DNA from: Candidimonas humi
GTDB taxonomy: Bacteria; Pseudomonadota; Gammaproteobacteria; Burkholderiales; Burkholderiaceae_B
Reading direction: 5' to 3'
DNA length: 64,000 bases
Assembly: GCF_019166065.1 (NCBI RefSeq)
Contig: NZ_JAHTBN010000008.1
Span: 1-64,000 of the forward strand
Position numbers and translations under genes: made by a program. Positions 61,986 to 64,000 of this stretch are shown here, one piece after another; within the stretch, counting starts at the first letter, position 1, and each line of letters starts with the position of its first letter. Below the pieces are notes generated by a model that saw nothing but the letters and a program-made list of their open reading frames with translations, was not told where the DNA came from and ran no database searches.

Positions 61986-63794
61986 CTACAGGCGCGGCAC
62001 GGCCCGCAGCAGCGCCCGGGTGCTTTCATGCGCCGGATGCAGCAGCACCTGCGCCGCATCCCCTTGCTCGACGATGCGCCCGGCATGCATTACCGCGATC
62101 CGGTCGGCCAAGTATTCCACCACCCCGAAATTGTGGGTGATGAACAGATAGGCGATGCCGCGTTCCTTCTGCAGGTCCTGCAGCAGATCGAGAATCTGCG
62201 CCTGCACCGACACGTCCAGGGCCGAAGTGGGTTCGTCGCAGACCAGCACGCGCGGCTCCACCGCCAGGGCCCGCGCAATGGCCAGCCGCTGCCGCTGGCC
62301 GCCCGAAAACTCGTGCGGATAGCGCCGCGCGGCGTCCGCCGGCAGGCCGACCCGGTCCAGCAGCCCGCCGGCAATGGCGGCGCGATCGGCGGCGCTCAGC
62401 CCGGGGCGCAGCGCCTCCATGCCTTCCTGCAGGATCTCGCCCACCTGCATGCGCGGATCCAGTGACGCGTAGGGGTCCTGGAATACGATCTGCAAGCGGC
62501 GCCGCAAGTCTTTCAGGCGCGCGCCGCGCGCATCGAGCAGCGATTCGCCCTGGAACTCGGCCTGCCCGAGCACCTGGGCCTGGCCGTCCAGCAGGCGCAA
62601 CAAGGCCTTGGCCACCGTGGTCTTGCCGCAGCCCGACTCGCCCAGCAGCGCCAGGGTTTCGCCGGCGCGCAGATCGAACGACACATCCTCGGCGGCCACA
62701 TGGCCGGGATCGGCCCGGCGCAGCAGCCCGCCGCGCGGCCTGTAGCGCACCTCCAGGCCGCGCACGCGCAAGACGATGTCCCCCTCGAGGCGCGAGGGTT
62801 CGTCCGGAGGAGCGGCGCCCGCGGCATTCGCGGCATTCGCGGCATTCGCGGTGTGGGCGGCCTGTGCGCCCTGTGCGGCATTGGCGGCATCCGTAGCATC
62901 CGCAACACCCTTGACGTCCATGGCGCCTGCCGCATCGGGCGCCATCGCGCTCAGCCTGCGGCCGCGCTTGGCATAGCTCGGCATGGCGGCGATCAGCTCG
63001 CGCGCATAGGGATGCCGCGGGTTGGCGAAGAACTCGGCCGCCTCGCGCGTTTCCACGATGCTTCCGTGGCGCATCAAGGCCACGTGATGCGCCACGTTCC
63101 TGACCACGGCCAGATCGTGGGTGATCAGCAGCATGGCCATGCCCATCTCGCGCTGCATCTGCGCCAGCAGATCCAGGATCTGCGCCTGCACCGTGACGTC
63201 CAGCGCCGTGGTCGGCTCGTCGGCGATGAGCAATGCCGGACGGGCCGCCAGCGCCATGGCTACCATGATGCGCTGCTTCTGCCCGCCCGAAAACTGGAAA
63301 GGGTAATCGTCCAGGCGGCGCCGCGGCTCGGGGATCCCCACGCGCTCGAGCCAGCGCACCGCCTGCTCGCGTGCCTGCGCGCCCCTGGCGTCCGTATGGG
63401 CACGCAGCACCTCCAGCAGTTGCCGGCCCACCGTCAGCACCGGATTCAGGCTGGTGGAAGGCTCCTGGAACACCATGCCGATGCGCCCGCCGCGCACGGT
63501 GCGCATGCGGGACTCGGGCAGCGCGTTCAATTCCAGGCCTTCCAGCCAGGCCTGGCCGCCGGCGACACGGCCCGCTTCGGGCAACAGGCGCATCAAGGCC
63601 AGCGCCGTCATGCTCTTGCCGCAACCCGACTCGCCCACCAGGGCGAAGGTCTGGCCGCGGCGCACGCACAGGTCCAGGGCCTTGACGGCCTCGGCCATGC
63701 CCGCCTCGCTATACACCTGCACGGTCAGATCGCGCACCGACAGCACGTCCGCGGCGTCGCGCCGATCTGCAGTGGGCCGCACTGTCGTGTTCAT
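61986..63794 (-). CDS. Fused two-domain ABC transporter ATPase, peptide/nickel type
   Basis: 602 aa holding two complete ATP-binding domains, as in GsiA or YejF, energising import of peptides or related solutes. Domain 1: Walker A GESGCGKS (54-61), signature FSGGQKQRIMVAMAL, Walker B LLIADEPTTALD. Domain 2: GESGCGKTTVAKALLRLL, FSGGQRQRLAIARAL, VLVCDEPTSALD. Each ends in an oligopeptide-ATPase C-terminal stretch (NPRHPYARELIAAMP). The linker (about 285-330) is Ala/Asn-rich, coded by 9-bp repeats near 62820-62850. The start ATG overlaps the permease stop by 4 bp. Confidence 0.9.
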   Translation of the reverse strand: MNTTVRPTADRRDAADVLSVRDLTVQVYSEAGMAEAVKALDLCVRRGQTFALVGESGCGKSMTALALMRLLPEAGRVAGGQAWLEGLELNALPESRMRTVRGGRIGMVFQEPSTSLNPVLTVGRQLLEVLRAHTDARGAQAREQAVRWLERVGIPEPRRRLDDYPFQFSGGQKQRIMVAMALAARPALLIADEPTTALDVTVQAQILDLLAQMQREMGMAMLLITHDLAVVRNVAHHVALMRHGSIVETREAAEFFANPRHPYARELIAAMPSYAKRGRRLSAMAPDAAGAMDVKGVADATDAANAAQGAQAAHTANAANAANAAGAAPPDEPSRLEGDIVLRVRGLEVRYRPRGGLLRRADPGHVAAEDVSFDLRAGETLALLGESGCGKTTVAKALLRLLDGQAQVLGQAEFQGESLLDARGARLKDLRRRLQIVFQDPYASLDPRMQVGEILQEGMEALRPGLSAADRAAIAGGLLDRVGLPADAARRYPHEFSGGQRQRLAIARALAVEPRVLVCDEPTSALDVSVQAQILDLLQDLQKERGIAYLFITHNFGVVEYLADRIAVMHAGRIVEQGDAAQVLLHPAHESTRALLRAVPRL

Positions 63795-64000
63795 GGCCGC
63801 TCTCCGGCGCCAGCCTGCGCGGCCTGCCGCCCGCGCCGCGCGAGGCGCGGCAGGCGCGGCCGGTAGCTGCGCATGCGCGGATCGAAGGCCTCTTGCACGG
63901 CATCGGCGAACAGATTGGCCGACAGTACCAGCGCCAGCAGGAATACGAAGGCCGAGGCCAGGTTCCACCAGATCATGGGGTCGCGCGACATCTCCAGCCG
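63791..64000 (-). CDS. End of an inner-membrane ABC permease (DppC/OppC/YejE type), partial
   Basis: The last 69 codons of a gene that continues beyond base 64000. One membrane helix (WWNLASAFVFLLALVLSANLFADAVQEAFDPR) with the FxxNLxxDxxxxxxDPR pattern closes the permease of dipeptide-type importers. A basic tail RRGRQAAQAGAGERP follows. Its stop overlaps the ATPase start (ATGA), so the two are coupled. Confidence 0.8.
   Translation of the reverse strand, partial: RLEMSRDPMIWWNLASAFVFLLALVLSANLFADAVQEAFDPRMRSYRPRLPRLARRGRQAAQAGAGERP

Overview
The window reads as chromosome of a high-GC betaproteobacterium of the Alcaligenaceae (Bordetella/Achromobacter/Pusillimonas-like). Grounds: uniformly GC-rich codon use, the phaC-phaB-phaR set, scpB followed by an rluB-like start, several Bug-type solute-binding and acyl-CoA genes, a DUF2863 gene, and above all the clustering of nearly the whole oxidative TCA cycle. 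The genus assignment is inference from gene content. No prophage, insertion sequence, CRISPR array or defence system was recognised. The content is mostly housekeeping, and the interest lies in regulation, repeats and a few unusual protein extensions.

Layout. 1-1.75 kb: the start of an rluB-like gene, scpB with a long repetitive acidic tail, and an initiator tRNA-fMet with promoter and terminator. 1.76-2.5 kb: a poorly coding, partly AT-rich stretch. 2.5-5.2 kb: a CobW-like GTPase carrying a pentapeptide-repeat insert, divergent from a FemAB/GNAT-like gene. 5.2-8.4 kb: polyhydroxyalkanoate genes phaC-phaB-phaR. 8.6-16 kb: pgeF, rluD, bamD, dinG and tex. 16-23.2 kb: a tightly overlapping five-gene acyl-CoA operon (enoyl-CoA hydratase, NDP-forming acyl-CoA synthetase, Bug-family binding protein, two acyl-CoA dehydrogenases) facing an IclR regulator. 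23.2-27 kb: an fbpABC-type ferric iron importer with a Fur-box-like site. 27-29.5 kb: trpS with a C-terminal extension, and zapE.

29.7-57.5 kb is the central-carbon block: sucA-sucB-lpdA, the malic enzyme maeB facing the other way, sdhCDAB-sdhE-gltA behind a GntR/UTRA regulator, then on the other strand mdh, prpC, prpD, a glutathione-reductase-type gene, three small genes, and the tandem aconitases acnB-acnA. Together these cover citrate synthase, aconitase, 2-oxoglutarate dehydrogenase, succinate dehydrogenase and malate dehydrogenase. Isocitrate dehydrogenase, succinyl-CoA synthetase and fumarase are not in the window. The same 19-bp palindromic core lies between the GntR gene and mdh and again upstream of acnB, which suggests one regulator joins both halves.

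57.5-58.1 kb holds three tandem copies of a 139-140 bp unit, each able to fold into a long hairpin with compensatory base changes between copies. 58.2-61.8 kb carries a DUF2863 gene, the pair earP-efp (EF-P has Arg32, the rhamnosylation site) and a DUF1178 gene. 62-64 kb holds a two-domain peptide-type ABC ATPase overlapping the end of an inner-membrane permease gene that runs off the window.
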